A stretch of 19,210 nucleotides of DNA from JBHIET01 sp046760785 (GTDB taxonomy: Bacteria; Chloroflexota; Anaerolineae; B4-G1). A model generated the notes under the pieces. It had not been told where the DNA came from and ran no database searches. It saw only the letters and a program-made list of their open reading frames with translations. The translations under genes were made by a program, and so were the position numbers. Below are positions 6,879 to 13,815 of the stretch, piece by piece (positions within the stretch are counted from its first letter, which is position 1; each line of letters starts with the position of its first letter). The stretch spans positions 1-19,210 of the forward strand of contig JBHIET010000068.1 in NCBI GenBank assembly GCA_046760785.1. Direction: 5' to 3'.

Positions 6879-9446
6879 TCACATCTGTGACACAATAGCC
6901 TCCAGCAGTCGGCAGGTGAGGGTCTTGGTGCCAGGCTCAGCATCACCGGCCGGCCCCACACAGCCAGGACAGCCAGCGGCACAGGGACAGCGACGCACCA
7001 CGTCTAGCGCGGCCCCCAGCAGTTCGGCGTGGAGTTCGTAGAGACGCACGCTCAGGCCAGCACCGCCCGGCGCACGGTCGTAAAGGGTGACAGTGGGCAA
7101 TCCGGTCTCCGGGGCGCGGGCCTGCACGGCCGAGCCCAGGTCGCCGGGGGCGCACATCAGGTGCAGGGGAGCCAGGTTCCGCAACAGGTAGGCCAGGCCG
7201 CTCAGTGCGCCCTGTGCCCCTCGTGCCCGCTCGACGCGACGATGACAGGTTGGGCAGAGTGTGATCAGGTTCTCCAGCCGGTTGGCGAGTTTGTACAGAT
7301 CGTTGACGCCAGGGACATAGCTGAAGGCACGGAAAGGCGTGATGTGATGGACGTCGTGTTGGCGGCCCTCCTGCTCAGGCGTGCCGCACTGCTGGCAGCG
7401 ATACCCGTCGCGCGCGCGGGCAGCATCCCGCTGAGTGGGCCAGTTGGGGCCGTAGTCGGCTGGAGGCGGAAGGACACCGGCCTCCTGCAGCCGCGTCGTG
7501 AGCTCCCCGGAAAGTATCAACCAGTAGCCGACGGTACGCAGCTCCTGCTCCGGCAGGTCAATCGGCGCCCAGGCCAGCATCTCGTGGGTATAGCGCTTGA
7601 TCTTGCGATAGCCAGTGGCGCGGGTGGTCACCAGAACCTCGCCATAGCCCCCCCTCACTCCTCCCCGCTTGCGGGGGGGAAGCCCCGAAGGGGCAGGGGG
7701 GGCATACTCCTCAATAACCTGCACTTCTGTCACGGACGAGGCACGGGTATAGTAGTCGAGCTCGGCAGCCCGTACACATGCGACACCTCCTTCCCAATCA
7801 AGAGACTCGACGACGTAGGTCGCGCCGCCGTGCAGGTAAACCGCCCCTTCGTGGAGCAGCACAGGCACACTGGGGCGATCCATCTGGCCGATCACTTGCG
7901 GCGGACTTGCACTCACGTCCTGGATGACGAGGTAGTCGGAGGTAGCGGTGCGCAGGGAGATACCCCCGGCCGGGTAGCCCTCGCCGATCCAGGTGTAGCG
8001 GTCGTTGGAGCGATGCAGCACATCTTCCTCGGCCAGCACATCCAGCACTGCCCCTGCGTCGCCGAAACTACCGAAGGGCTCACCGGGTTCGAAGGGCAAC
8101 TCGAAGGCCGCGCAGGCCAGGTGGTTGGTCAGAACGGCCAGATTGTCTGGGTCAAGCAAAGCCTGCTCGACCGGCCGGCCGAAGAAGTAGCGCGGGTGGG
8201 TGACCAGGTACTGATCGAGCGGAAGGGGGCTGGCGACCAACACCGCAACTGAGAGTCCCGCCCGCCGTCCGGCCCGCCCGGCCTGCTGCCAGGCGCCGGC
8301 GATGGTGCCCGGGTAGCCAGCCATCACGCAGGCGCTCAGTTGCCCAATGTCCACCCCCAGTTCCAGCGCGTTGGTCGCAACGACGGAGCGCACCTTTCCC
8401 TCGCGCAACCCCTGCTCTATGGCGCGTCGCTCACTGGGGAGATAGCCGCCCCGGTAGCCCTGTATTGCTTCAGCGGGCATGCAAACTCGCCCTGCAGCAT
8501 CGGCGGCGACGGAATCGCGCAGGTAGCCCAGCAGCACCTCGGTGGTCAGTCGGGCACGGGCGAAGACGATGGTCTGCACGCCGGCCCGGAGGAAGCGGGC
8601 AGCGATGTCCTTCGCCACGAGCGTCGCGCTGCGCCTGATGCTGAGTTGCGGATCCACCAATGGAGGATTATAGAGAATGAAGTGCTTCTCCCCCTGTGGA
8701 GCGCCATCGTCGTCCACCAGTGTGACAGGGGCCTCGACAAGTCGCTCGGCCAGTTCGCGCGGGTTGGCGATGGTGGCGGAGGCACATAGGAAGCGGGGAT
8801 TGGAGCCATAGAAGCGGCACACCCGCCGCAGTCGCCGCAGCAGGTTCGCCACGTGCCCGCCGAAGATGCCCCGGTAGGTGTGGAGTTCGTCGAGTACGAC
8901 GTAGCGCAGGTTGCCAAAGAGCCGCGCCCAGCGGGTGTGATGGGGGAGGATGCCGGTGTGGAGCATGTCGGGGTTGGTGACCAGCAACCGGGCCTCGCGG
9001 CGGATGGCAGGGCGATGCGCCGGAGGGGTGTCGCCGTCGTAGGGTCGCACGGGGATTGCGGATTGCAGATTGCGGATTGCAGATTGCAGATTGGCCAGCT
9101 GGTCGTGAGCCAGTGCCTTGGTGGGGAACAGATAGAGCGCGCAGGCAGTGGGGTCATTAAGCAGGGTATGGAGGACAGGCAGATTGTAGGCCAGCGTCTT
9201 GCCAGAGGCAGTGGGGGTGGCCAGCACGACGTGCTCCCCCGCCAGCGCCGCCTCGACCGCCTGGGCCTGGTGGGTGTAGAGCTGTTCGGTGCCATGGTCA
9301 TGGGCGGCGGCGACCAGGCGCGGGTCGAGCCCAGCCGGCCAGGGAACGACACGCGCAGGCCGGGCCGGGATACGTTCCCAGGCGGTCACACAGCGCATGA
9401 ATGCAGAGTCTTGCCGGAAGGAGGTCAAGACATCGGATAATGGCAT
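6879..9446 (-). CDS. MrfA/YprA-like DEAD/DEAH-box helicase with DUF1998 and an inserted HNH nuclease domain
   Basis: Superfamily 2 ATP-dependent DNA helicase (COG1205 type), 855 aa. I start it at ATG 9446, because a TATAAT promoter lies only 17 nt upstream; the longer frame (to 9695) runs through that promoter and a dispersed repeat. Motifs: ATPTASGKT (Lys83), DELH (186-189), SATI near 222, NALELGVDIG near 360-370, QQAGRAGRR near 387-395. The C-terminal DUF1998 part ends with Cys820, Cys822, Cys826 and Cys829 (CPCAAGCPGC), the zinc site typical of MrfA. Between about residues 675 and 740 is an HNH domain: Cys684/Cys687, His700/His701, Asn726, Cys731/Cys734, His735. Two repeat-derived peptides interrupt it, at about 119-132 (NLQSAIRNLQSAI) and 583-601. 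B. subtilis MrfA (about 750 aa) repairs mitomycin adducts with MrfB, whose homologue is at 13816-15198. Confidence 0.93.
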   Translation of the reverse strand: MPLSDVLTSFRQDSAFMRCVTAWERIPARPARVVPWPAGLDPRLVAAAHDHGTEQLYTHQAQAVEAALAGEHVVLATPTASGKTLAYNLPVLHTLLNDPTACALYLFPTKALAHDQLANLQSAIRNLQSAIPVRPYDGDTPPAHRPAIRREARLLVTNPDMLHTGILPHHTRWARLFGNLRYVVLDELHTYRGIFGGHVANLLRRLRRVCRFYGSNPRFLCASATIANPRELAERLVEAPVTLVDDDGAPQGEKHFILYNPPLVDPQLSIRRSATLVAKDIAARFLRAGVQTIVFARARLTTEVLLGYLRDSVAADAAGRVCMPAEAIQGYRGGYLPSERRAIEQGLREGKVRSVVATNALELGVDIGQLSACVMAGYPGTIAGAWQQAGRAGRRAGLSVAVLVASPLPLDQYLVTHPRYFFGRPVEQALLDPDNLAVLTNHLACAAFELPFEPGEPFGSFGDAGAVLDVLAEEDVLHRSNDRYTWIGEGYPAGGISLRTATSDYLVIQDVSASPPQVIGQMDRPSVPVLLHEGAVYLHGGATYVVESLDWEGGVACVRAAELDYYTRASSVTEVQVIEEYAPPAPSGLPPRKRGGVRGGYGEVLVTTRATGYRKIKRYTHEMLAWAPIDLPEQELRTVGYWLILSGELTTRLQEAGVLPPPADYGPNWPTQRDAARARDGYRCQQCGTPEQEGRQHDVHHITPFRAFSYVPGVNDLYKLANRLENLITLCPTCHRRVERARGAQGALSGLAYLLRNLAPLHLMCAPGDLGSAVQARAPETGLPTVTLYDRAPGGAGLSVRLYELHAELLGAALDVVRRCPCAAGCPGCVGPAGDAEPGTKTLTCRLLEAIVSQM
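7647..7703. repeat. 57-bp palindromic element inserted in frame in the helicase
   Basis: Outer inverted arms GCCCCCCC (7647-7654) and GGGGGGGC (7696-7703) enclose two perfect hairpins: CCCCGC-TT-GCGGGG (7663-7676) and GCCCC-GAA-GGGGC (7682-7694). The length is exactly 19 codons, so the helicase frame is kept; it encodes a Pro/Gly/Arg-rich loop (PPAPSGLPPRKRGGVRGG). It has the look of a small mobile palindromic repeat. Confidence 0.75.
9053..9094. repeat. Six tandem heptamers within the helicase gene
   Basis: Six copies of a 7-nt unit, GGATTGC or AGATTGC (the last ending in G), in 42 nt. On the minus strand three units make seven codons, giving the repeated peptide NLQSAIR-NLQSAI just after motif Ia of the helicase, in place of an ordinary loop. 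Confidence 0.85.
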
Positions 9447-9462
9447 TGGAACCCCACCCAGG

Positions 9463-9491
9463 ATTATAGCCAGTGAGGCGGGGAAATGCAA
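9463..9491 (-). promoter_or_regulatory. Promoter of the helicase gene, almost leaderless
   Basis: Minus strand TTGCAT (9486-9491), 17 nt spacer, TATAAT (9463-9468). Transcription would begin near 9456, about 10 nt before the ATG at 9446, so only GGTGGGG could act as a ribosome site. This decides the helicase start. Confidence 0.68.
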
Positions 9492-9518
9492 GTGGAAGTG
9501 GCATTCCTGCGGGGGGAA

Positions 9519-9527
9519 TGGTATAAT
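9519..9527 (+). promoter_or_regulatory. Extended -10 promoter for the HAD gene
   Basis: TGG followed by TATAAT (9522-9527) is an extended -10. No good -35 is seen, which extended -10 promoters can tolerate. It points away from the helicase promoter and leaves a leader of about 115 nt containing a repeat and a hairpin. Confidence 0.42.
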
Positions 9528-9588
9528 GCCAGTACCGCAAAAGTTGCTATGTGACCAAGAGGCGAGCGCCGGTCGAGCGATGGCCTGA

Positions 9589-9630
9589 GCCTGCCTGTCC
9601 TGAGCGGAGCCGAAGGGTAGGCCCTTCAGG
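9589..9630. repeat. Dispersed GC-rich repeat with hairpin in the HAD leader
   Basis: The stretch contains CCTGTCCTGAGCGGAGCCGA, whose minus-strand reading gives the peptide PFGSAQDR, a repeat I recognise from Chloroflexota-type genomes. Its end forms a hairpin, GAAGGG (9612-9617), loop TAGG, CCCTTC (9622-9627), 12 nt before the HAD ribosome site. A related copy is found at 14747-14781. Confidence 0.65.
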
Positions 9631-9648
9631 TTGATATTTAAGGACCAG

Positions 9649-10329
9649 ATGTCAGAAATGAGTGGGACGCTCGATAAAGACAGGGTAGAAGCCATCCTAT
9701 TCGACCTGGACGGGACGCTGATGGATACCGACGATCAGGCGGTGGAGGCGCTGACGCGTCGGCTGCAACGGTTGCGCTGGCCCCATCCACACCAGGCCGC
9801 CCGTCGCCTCATCATGGCTTCCGAGAGCCCTGGCAACGCCTTGATGACGCTGGTGGACGCGCTCGGGCTGGACACCCCGTTAGCAGCGTTCACCGACCGG
9901 CTCCGCCGCTGGCGCGGCCTGCGCACACGGACCGATTTCCGCATCGTCGCAGGCGTGGAGGAAATGCTCGCCGAGTTGCACGGGCGCTACCGGCTGGCGG
10001 TGGTCACCACGCGCGGTCTGAGCGATGCAGAAGCGTTTCTGGACCAGTACAACCTGCGCGATATCTTCGACGCGCTGGTGACCCGCGAAAGCACGTGGCG
10101 ACTCAAGCCCCACCCGGCTCCTATCCGCCACGTGGCCCAGTTGCTGGGAGTGCCCGCTGAGTGGTGCGCGATGGTGGGGGACACGACGGTGGACGTGAAA
10201 TCCGCCCGCCGGGCGGGAGCGTGGGCGGTGGCAGTGCTGTGTGGCTTTGGCCAGCGGGGGGAGCTGGAGCGGGCCGGCGCTCACGTCATACTGGAGCACA
10301 CCTCGCACCTTTCATCACTGCTGTTGTGA
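9649..10329 (+). CDS. HAD-superfamily hydrolase, phosphoglycolate-phosphatase-like
   Basis: Probable Mg-dependent phosphatase, 226 aa. The start ATG 9649 has AAGGA 4 nt upstream; the frame extends to a TTG at 9631 without a better site. Motif I is FDLDGTLMDTDD with nucleophile Asp19 and Asp21; motif II is the Thr of VVTTRGLSD; motif III is the Lys of WRLKPHPAP; motif IV is MVGDTTVDVKSA. A helical cap domain lies between motifs I and II (about residues 32-105), as in class C1 HADs such as Gph and PpaX. The substrate cannot be assigned; phosphoglycolate (often from DNA repair or photorespiration) and pyrophosphate are the usual options. It is divergent from the helicase and separated by 170 nt from the kinase gene downstream. 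Confidence 0.9.
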   Translation: MSEMSGTLDKDRVEAILFDLDGTLMDTDDQAVEALTRRLQRLRWPHPHQAARRLIMASESPGNALMTLVDALGLDTPLAAFTDRLRRWRGLRTRTDFRIVAGVEEMLAELHGRYRLAVVTTRGLSDAEAFLDQYNLRDIFDALVTRESTWRLKPHPAPIRHVAQLLGVPAEWCAMVGDTTVDVKSARRAGAWAVAVLCGFGQRGELERAGAHVILEHTSHLSSLLL

Positions 10330-10446
10330 TGAAAACCCGGCGAAGGTTTCAAGCCCACATTCGCAAGGCTTCTTTCACAGAAAGCCAGTTCTCCATCGCA
10401 ACTTGATTGTAACTGGCCCGTAACTCTGCGCTATTGAGCGCTGTCG

Positions 10447-10452
10447 TATAAT
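10447..10452 (+). promoter_or_regulatory. Possible -10 element for the histidine-kinase operon
   Basis: TATAAT lies 47 nt upstream of the kinase ATG at 10500. No convincing -35 is found at 16-18 nt. The gap 10330-10446 shows no other feature I can support. Confidence 0.33.
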
Positions 10453-10499
10453 CAGTGAAAACCTACGGGGCTATGTGCATCGTTCCAGGAGAGATTGTG

Positions 10500-11672
10500 A
10501 TGGCGCACAGTGCGGCTGAAATACTACACCAGGTGTTCCCTGGCCTGGAAGAGGAGGACCTGGCCGAACTGGTCAGCGTCGCCAAACTGTGCACTTACCC
10601 ACCGGGCACCACCCTGTGTCACGAGGGGCGCGTCGAGGGGACTTTCTACGTCATCGTCAACGGGCGGGCGGAAGTCAGCAAGCACATCGAAGAAGACATT
10701 CAGCGAGTGTTGCACCGCCCGGGACCGGGCGAGTTCTTCGGTGAAATCGCCCTGGTGCAGGAAGGCCCGCGCACCGCTACCGTCCGCACACTGGAACCTA
10801 CCACGCTACTGGAGATTGGCCGTGGCGCTTTCATGAGCGTGCTGCGGCGCAGCGCGTCAATGGCGGTGCGCATTATGTTGCAGGTCACCTCCCGCCTGCG
10901 AGACGCCGACCAGCGCGCCATCGCCGACCTGCGTCGCAAGAACGTCGAACTGGCGCAAGCATACAAAGAGCTGGAAACCCAGCAACGACTGCGCTCAGAA
11001 TTCCTCACCACCATCGCCCACGAATTGCGCACCCCTGTGACTGCTGCCACCGGGTACCTGCAACTCGTCAACTCGGGCACGGTGAAGCCAGAACACAGAG
11101 TGGACTTCCTGGAGAAAGTGTCCCACAATCTGGAGACCATCGTGCACCTGGTCAACAACATCCTGCTCCTCCAGGAACTGGAACTGATCGCACCGGAGTT
11201 TGAGCCGCTGAGCGTGGAGGAAGTGGTGCTTCTGGCTGTCCATGGCGTGGCAGAGCGAGCGGCCCAGACCGGTCTCACGATAGATACCCGTATCGAGGGC
11301 GGGCTGCCCCAGGTGCTGGGGGACGCCGGGGGCCTGAGCCGCGCGCTGGGTGCGCTATTGGATAACGCGGTCAAGTTCAGTCCCGACGGCGGCGAGATCT
11401 CCGTCCGCGCGCACGCCGACAATAGTATGCTGCGGATCGAGATTCGCGATCCCGGCATCGGCTTCCCTATGGAGCGGCTGGACGATCTATTCAAGCCCTT
11501 CACACGCATTGAGGCAACTGGTGGATACCTGTTCGGAGGCGTGGGGTTGGGGCTGCCTATCGCCAAACACGTGGTGGAGTCGCACGGCGGGCACATCGAG
11601 GTCGAGAGCGAAGAGGGAAAAGGCAGCACCTTCACGATCATACTCCCCGCCGTTAGAGATGAAGCGGGATGA
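10500..11672 (+). CDS. Soluble sensor histidine kinase with a cyclic-nucleotide-binding domain
   Basis: 390 aa; ATG 10500 is chosen because AGGAG lies about 8 nt upstream (a GTG at 10455 extends the frame). Residues about 10-125 form a Crp-type cNMP-binding domain with an intact phosphate-binding cassette, FFGEIALVQEGPRTATVR. A helical linker (125-165) leads straight into HisKA, with His174 in FLTTIAHELRTPV, and then HATPase: N box DNAVKFSPDGGEI, G1 DPGIGFP, G2 GGVGLGLPIAKHVVESHGG. No membrane helix, HAMP or PAS domain is present, so it senses something in the cytoplasm, possibly cAMP, c-di-GMP or cGMP. No response regulator gene is in the window. Its stop overlaps the ogt start by 4 nt, so it probably leads an operon. 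Confidence 0.95.
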   Translation: MAHSAAEILHQVFPGLEEEDLAELVSVAKLCTYPPGTTLCHEGRVEGTFYVIVNGRAEVSKHIEEDIQRVLHRPGPGEFFGEIALVQEGPRTATVRTLEPTTLLEIGRGAFMSVLRRSASMAVRIMLQVTSRLRDADQRAIADLRRKNVELAQAYKELETQQRLRSEFLTTIAHELRTPVTAATGYLQLVNSGTVKPEHRVDFLEKVSHNLETIVHLVNNILLLQELELIAPEFEPLSVEEVVLLAVHGVAERAAQTGLTIDTRIEGGLPQVLGDAGGLSRALGALLDNAVKFSPDGGEISVRAHADNSMLRIEIRDPGIGFPMERLDDLFKPFTRIEATGGYLFGGVGLGLPIAKHVVESHGGHIEVESEEGKGSTFTIILPAVRDEAG

Positions 11673-12202
11673 ACACGAGGCTAGCTTACGCACGGATGGA
11701 CTCGCCGGTCGGGCCGGTGTGGGTAGCCACAACCAAGATGGGGCTCTGCGCGGTGGGACTGGGGGCTGGACAGCCAGGTGCCTTCTTCGCCTGGCTGGCC
11801 CGGCACATCAGCCCGGAGCCGCCGCGTGAGGACCCCGAAGCGCTGGCCCCTGCGCTGGCCCAGTTGGGCGAGTACTTCTCCCGCACCCGGCGCAAGTTCG
11901 ATTTGCCGCTGGATGTGCGGGGCACGGCCTTCCAGAAAGCAGTGTGGGCCCAAGTCACCAGCATCCCCTACGGGACGACGACGACTTATGGTGAGATCGC
12001 GCAGCGCATCGGACGGCCCAGGGCTGCACGGGCGGTGGGAGCCGCAAACGGTGCCAACCCCCTGCCCATCCTCATCCCCTGCCATCGGGTAATCGGGGCG
12101 CGAGGCTCACTGACCGGTTATGGCGGTGGGTTGGAGGTGAAAGCAACGCTGCTTCGGCTGGAAGGCACAGTGCCACACCAACATGCAGGAGATCGGAGAT
12201 GA
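11669..12202 (+). CDS. ogt: Methylated-DNA--[protein]-cysteine S-methyltransferase
   Basis: Suicide repair protein that moves the methyl group from O6-methylguanine in DNA to its own cysteine. 177 aa, with an N-terminal RNase-H-like domain (about 1-80) and a C-terminal helix-turn-helix domain: FQKAVWAQVTSIPYGTTTTY, arginine finger in RPRAARAVGAANGANP, and active-site Cys138 in LIPCHRVIG. It starts at ATGA overlapping the kinase stop, and its own stop overlaps the next ATG in the same way, so kinase, ogt and lipoprotein are translationally coupled. Ogt is named rather than Ada because there is no N-terminal Ada domain. Confidence 0.96.
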   Translation: MNTRLAYARMDSPVGPVWVATTKMGLCAVGLGAGQPGAFFAWLARHISPEPPREDPEALAPALAQLGEYFSRTRRKFDLPLDVRGTAFQKAVWAQVTSIPYGTTTTYGEIAQRIGRPRAARAVGAANGANPLPILIPCHRVIGARGSLTGYGGGLEVKATLLRLEGTVPHQHAGDRR

Positions 12203-12777
12203 GAAACAAACGGAAGCCAACTATGTATCTAGCTCTTACCATGCTTGTGGCAGGCGTCTTGGCCTGCAACGCTCCGACGCCAACTACTTCTGTACCTCAA
12301 CCCCCTCCCGCCGTGACGCCCTATACCCCACCCACTTCACCGCCGCAGGAGACGTCAACATCTCCACCAATTGAGACCACGCCGGAAGCCACGCAGACAC
12401 CACTTCCTCCAACACCAACCACGCCGCCGGCGACGCCCACGCAGACACCGCTTCCTCCCACGCCCACCACACCACCGGCGACGCCCACGCCCACCCCCAG
12501 CCCGCTGGACTTCAGAAAGCCAGAGTGGTTGAGTGGCTATCAGCACCTGGGTGAGGGCAACTACGAATGCACGATCGTCCTAGAGATCACAGGTGGCACG
12601 CCCCCCTACACAGTTCACCACGACCTGGAAGTCTTCACCACCTCGGAGACCAACCCGGCAATCGTCTTCCAGGCACGCGGGTGCAGTGGTATCGTGCACA
12701 CTATCATCGTCGAATCGGCAGATGGTCAGGAGGTAAAGAAAGGTTATTGGATCGCGCCACCCTGGTGCCAAGATTAG
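12199..12777 (+). CDS. Lipoprotein with Pro/Thr-rich repeat linker
   Basis: 192 aa, unknown function. The N-terminus is basic, then hydrophobic, ending in the lipobox LVAGVLAC with Cys23, so it is an exported lipoprotein. Residues about 25-100 are a Pro/Thr-rich spacer containing two exact 16-residue repeats (TQTPLPPTPTTPPATP). The C-terminal domain (about 103-192) includes EITGGTPPYTVHHD, reminiscent of Ig-like or PKD-like surface domains, and two or more cysteines (ECTIVL, ARGCSG, PPWCQD) that could form disulfides. Its start overlaps the ogt stop by 4 nt. The association with a DNA repair gene is probably only operonic. Confidence 0.85.
   Translation: MRNKRKPTMYLALTMLVAGVLACNAPTPTTSVPQPPPAVTPYTPPTSPPQETSTSPPIETTPEATQTPLPPTPTTPPATPTQTPLPPTPTTPPATPTPTPSPLDFRKPEWLSGYQHLGEGNYECTIVLEITGGTPPYTVHHDLEVFTTSETNPAIVFQARGCSGIVHTIIVESADGQEVKKGYWIAPPWCQD
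12391..12486 (+). repeat. Tandem 48-bp repeat in the lipoprotein linker
   Basis: Two adjacent 48-nt units (12391-12438 and 12439-12486) encode the same 16 residues; their few differences are all synonymous. This points to duplication followed by selection on the peptide, or simply to slow drift. Confidence 0.85.
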
Positions 12778-12822
12778 GGATGGCAATCCCCTTAATGTGA
12801 TTTCGGCACTGATGAGGCACAG

Positions 12823-13812
12823 ATGACCGACCTGACGCGCAGAGAATTCCTCAAACTGAGCGGGAGTGTGCTGGCGGGAGTCGCTTTCCTGCCGCTGCCC
12901 CCCCGTGACCAGAGCGCACGCGAAAAGGCGTGCCTGGGGCGGGTCGCCGAGTGGTCGGTCTGGGTACGTACGGAACCGGACCACCGCGCGCCCACCGTGC
13001 GCCACCACCGGCGCGACGACGTCGTCACCTACTTCGAGGAGGTCGAAGCCGAGGGGCGCAACCCACACAACCCCATATGGTTCCGCGTCATCGGCGGCTA
13101 CATCTACTCCTCCTACGTCCAGCCGGTCGAGGTGCACCTCAACACGCCGCTGCAACACCTCCCCGCTGAGGGGTTATGGGGAGAGATCAGCGTTCCCTAC
13201 ACCGACGCTTGCTACGTCCCATCGCCCGACGTCCGCCGTAGCTACCGCCTGTACTACAGTTCCGTCTACCGCATCGCTGAAGCGGTGTGGGGCACGGATC
13301 ATCGGCTGTGGTACCGCCTGCGCGAAAGCCAGGCTCCCAGCGCGCGCCGTTACGTCCTCGCCGAACACGTGCGCCCCATCCGCCCTGGGGACTTGGCGCC
13401 GATCTCGCCCCACGTCCGCGACAAACGCATCGAAATCTCGCTCGCCGACCAATTGCTCGTGGCTTTCGAAAATGACAGGCCGGTGTTTACCACCCGCATC
13501 TCCAGTGGTACAGGGGGTGACCACGCTACCCCGCGGGGACATCACCACGTCATCTTTAAAACTCCTTCGCGCCATATGGTAGGTGAGGACTACAATCTGC
13601 CCGGCGTTCCCTTCGACTCCTACTTCTGGGGCGCGGTCGCCATCCACGGCACCTACTGGCACAACGACTACGGCCGCCCCCGCAGCCACGGCTGTGTGAA
13701 CGTCCCCTCCGAGGCCGCCAGGTGGGTCTTCCGCTGGACTAAGCCTGCCGTACCCTATGGGGAGGACGGGTTGCGCGTGAGGCAGGGCGGTACCCCCGTG
13801 ATCGTTTACTGA
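12823..13812 (+). CDS. Tat-exported L,D-transpeptidase (YkuD domain)
   Basis: Peptidoglycan cross-linking or anchoring enzyme with a catalytic cysteine, 329 aa. The N-terminus TRREFLKLSG with a hydrophobic stretch to about residue 27 is a twin-arginine (Tat) signal. Residues about 45-180 are SH3-like in character (YIYSSYVQPVEV, RYVLAEHVRPI). The YkuD domain covers about 205-329: ISLADQLLVAFENDRPVFTT, His275 in AIHGTYWHNDYG, and His289/Cys291 in SHGCVNVP. GAGG lies 6 nt before the start. It sits 45 nt after the lipoprotein and 3 nt before the exonuclease gene. Tat rather than Sec export is less usual for this family and suggests folding before export. Confidence 0.94.
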   Translation: MTDLTRREFLKLSGSVLAGVAFLPLPPRDQSAREKACLGRVAEWSVWVRTEPDHRAPTVRHHRRDDVVTYFEEVEAEGRNPHNPIWFRVIGGYIYSSYVQPVEVHLNTPLQHLPAEGLWGEISVPYTDACYVPSPDVRRSYRLYYSSVYRIAEAVWGTDHRLWYRLRESQAPSARRYVLAEHVRPIRPGDLAPISPHVRDKRIEISLADQLLVAFENDRPVFTTRISSGTGGDHATPRGHHHVIFKTPSRHMVGEDYNLPGVPFDSYFWGAVAIHGTYWHNDYGRPRSHGCVNVPSEAARWVFRWTKPAVPYGEDGLRVRQGGTPVIVY

Positions 13813-13815
13813 GCG

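Noticed and set aside
7029..8252. 407-codon plus-strand open frame opposite the helicase
   Set aside because: It overlaps the conserved helicase and HNH motifs on the other strand and has no domain of its own.
9053..9094. Heptamer array as a CRISPR
   Set aside because: Units are 7 nt, adjacent, with no spacers, and they are translated within a helicase gene.
9447..9695. 83-residue N-terminal extension of the helicase frame
   Set aside because: It runs through a TATAAT promoter at 9463-9491 and a dispersed repeat, and its residues resemble no helicase N-terminus; the family start at MPLSDVL fits better.
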